From positions 1 through 6,843 of the forward strand of contig JAKEEJ010000084.1 of the NCBI GenBank assembly GCA_022616655.1: a stretch of DNA of 6,843 nt, given 5' to 3'. The first letter of the stretch is position 1, and every line of letters starts with the position of its first letter. Positions 5,981-6,843 of the stretch are shown here, piece by piece. This DNA comes from Nevskiales bacterium (GTDB taxonomy: Bacteria > Pseudomonadota > Gammaproteobacteria > Nevskiales > Nevskiaceae). Position numbers and translations under genes: made by a program. The notes under the pieces are model-generated. The model ran no database searches and was not told the origin of the DNA. It saw only the letters and a list, made by a program, of their open reading frames with translations.

Positions 5981-5994
5981 GGCGCATTGGCGCC
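5981..5994. repeat. Short hairpin 3 downstream of the lipoprotein gene
   Basis: GGCGC and GCGCC form a 5-bp stem around ATTG, 23 bp after the lipoprotein stop. On its own it is weak; it gains interest only as the first of three consecutive hairpins within 70 bp. Confidence 0.35.
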
Positions 5995-6016
5995 GTGCGG
6001 TAATTGTTAACAGGCC

Positions 6017-6493
6017 CTAACCCTTAGCCCTTTTCTTGACGACAAACTGCCCGTTCGGGGCCGCCACGTCGGTGACAATGATCTGCCACGGCAGGTATTT
6101 GAAGCCGTCGTTTACCGCGTCAATGCGGTACGTATGGCCGGCGCGGGCCCAAAACACCATCGGGTGCTCGGCACCCGACTGCACAACGCCGTCCCCTGCC
6201 CTGGGCTGGTCGAATGGGGGGGCTGCTTCGGCGCCCACGGCGATGGTCACGGTGAAAACGTACTGACCCTCCGGCACCGCGAACGTACAGGATCCGGCCC
6301 GGCCGCCGCGCTCACGGTCACCGTTGACGGCCATCACGGCCACGGCCGCGCCGCACTGCACGGTGGCCGTTTCTGGAAGCGGGGGCGATACAGAAACCAC
6401 CGGGTCGGACGACGGCGTCTGGCAGGCCACAACGCCTGCAAGCAGCAGTGGGCAGAGCCCGCGGGATACAGCAGCCTTATTTCGGCACCTCAC
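6017..6493 (-). CDS. Small outer-membrane lipoprotein of unknown function
   Basis: 158 residues. The N-terminus has basic residues, a hydrophobic stretch (LCPLLLAGVV) and a lipobox, Val-Val-Ala-Cys24, so cleavage by LspA and lipidation at Cys24 are expected. Gln25 at +2 argues against inner-membrane retention. A Ser/Pro linker to about 42 leads to a beta-rich domain with C47 and C69 as a likely disulfide pair, and segments such as CTFAVPEGQYVFTVTIAV and ARAGHTYRIDAV typical of small beta-sandwich folds. I do not recognise the family. The start is GTG at 6493 with AGAGGTGA spaced about 6 bases upstream, only 17 bp after the exoprotein stop, so the two are co-transcribed. It may help secretion, anchoring or stability of the exoprotein (inference). 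Confidence 0.85.
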   Translation of the reverse strand: MRCRNKAAVSRGLCPLLLAGVVACQTPSSDPVVSVSPPLPETATVQCGAAVAVMAVNGDRERGGRAGSCTFAVPEGQYVFTVTIAVGAEAAPPFDQPRAGDGVVQSGAEHPMVFWARAGHTYRIDAVNDGFKYLPWQIIVTDVAAPNGQFVVKKRAKG

Positions 6494-6510
6494 TCCTCAC
6501 CTCTTCTGTC

Positions 6511-6843
6511 TTAAAGCTGCCGCTCGTTGTCGCCGAAGCCCAGCACTTCGACATCAATGTCCGACAGGTTGTCGTCCGTGAGACCCGCGGGACTGGCCAG
6601 ATCGTCGGTCACCTTGCTCGCGCCGGAGGCGGCGCCGGCCGCGGCCACGGTGCCCGCGACGTTGCTGTCGGCTACCGGCAGTCCGGTGGCCAGGCCGCCG
6701 ACCTGGATATTGTCGGCGCCGACGACGCTCAGCGCCGCGATGTTGAGATTGCCGAGCGCGCGGATGCCCGCCTCGCCGGCGTTGACCTCGCCTTTGGGCG
6801 CAATCAGGTCCACGTCGCCGGGCGCGACGTCCGGGTTGGCGCG
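6511..6843 (-). CDS. C-terminus of a filamentous-haemagglutinin-family exoprotein (DUF3739-type end; 5' part outside window)
   Basis: 111 residues are open to the right edge; the TAA stop is at 6513-6511. The pattern (NPDVAPGDVDLIAPKGEVNA, GEAGIRALGNLNIAALSVVG, ADNIQVGG, then TGLPVADSN) matches, from memory, the conserved end of large FHA-like proteins carrying DUF3739. Their repeats form a beta-helix, and this stretch reads as its last rungs. An acidic tail follows (DDNLSDIDVEVLGFGDNE). Family members are commonly several thousand residues long and exported to the surface, often by two-partner secretion through a TpsB-type pore; that partner and the N-terminal secretion domain would lie beyond the window. 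GTG at 6813 is an internal codon, not a start. The gene heads the set that continues through the lipoprotein and the Ton/porin cluster. Confidence 0.82.
   Translation of the reverse strand, partial: RANPDVAPGDVDLIAPKGEVNAGEAGIRALGNLNIAALSVVGADNIQVGGLATGLPVADSNVAGTVAAAGAASGASKVTDDLASPAGLTDDNLSDIDVEVLGFGDNERQL

Noticed and set aside
6008..6030. CCCTAACCCTTAGCCC telomere-like string
   Set aside because: Only two imperfect units, covering the lipoprotein stop codon and its last codons; chance in this composition.
1..6843. tRNA or rRNA genes, CRISPR arrays, insertion sequences
   Set aside because: No cloverleaf, rRNA segment, regularly spaced repeat or transposase motif was seen on either strand.

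Overview
GC-rich DNA from a Gram-negative bacterium, most likely a gamma- or betaproteobacterium. The evidence is an outer-membrane porin, a Ton energy-coupling system, a lipoprotein, a filamentous-haemagglutinin-type exoprotein and a VPxPA/PEP-CTERM (exosortase-type) sorting signal. I cannot name a genus from the sequence.

Layout, left to right. Positions 3-425 (+) hold the C-terminal part of a secreted protein ending in a VPVPA-type sorting signal. Everything else supported is on the minus strand and reads right to left. The C-terminus of a very large FHA-like exoprotein (DUF3739-type ending) runs in at 6843-6511 and is followed after 17 bp by a small lipoprotein gene (6493-6017). A 210-bp gap (6016-5807) then carries three short hairpins, a 33-bp dyad and a Pho-box-like promoter. 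After it comes a tight five-gene cluster: an exbB gene with a DUF2341+LamG periplasmic extension (5806-3971), exbD (3949-3545), tonB (3536-2724), a Porin_5-type outer-membrane porin (2669-1038) and a periplasmic coiled-coil protein (985-419). Spacings are 21, 8, 54 and 52 bp. The last gene runs tail-to-tail into the CTERM gene, with a 7-bp overlap that includes both stop codons.

Likely joint function (inference): a dedicated inner-membrane proton-driven motor (ExbB-ExbD-TonB) powers an outer-membrane process that involves the porin and the surface FHA-like protein. The ExbB subunit carries a lectin-like periplasmic ectodomain. It lacks the Glu that matches E. coli ExbB Glu176, and its TonB lacks the transmembrane Ser/His pair, so the motor belongs to a divergent branch. 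The set resembles, from memory, the phosphate-starvation-responsive pdtA/exbB2/exbD2/tonB locus of Pseudomonas aeruginosa. The Pho-box-like promoter in front of exbB agrees with that but is unproven. The long plus-strand open frames antisense to this cluster are judged to be GC-rich shadows.
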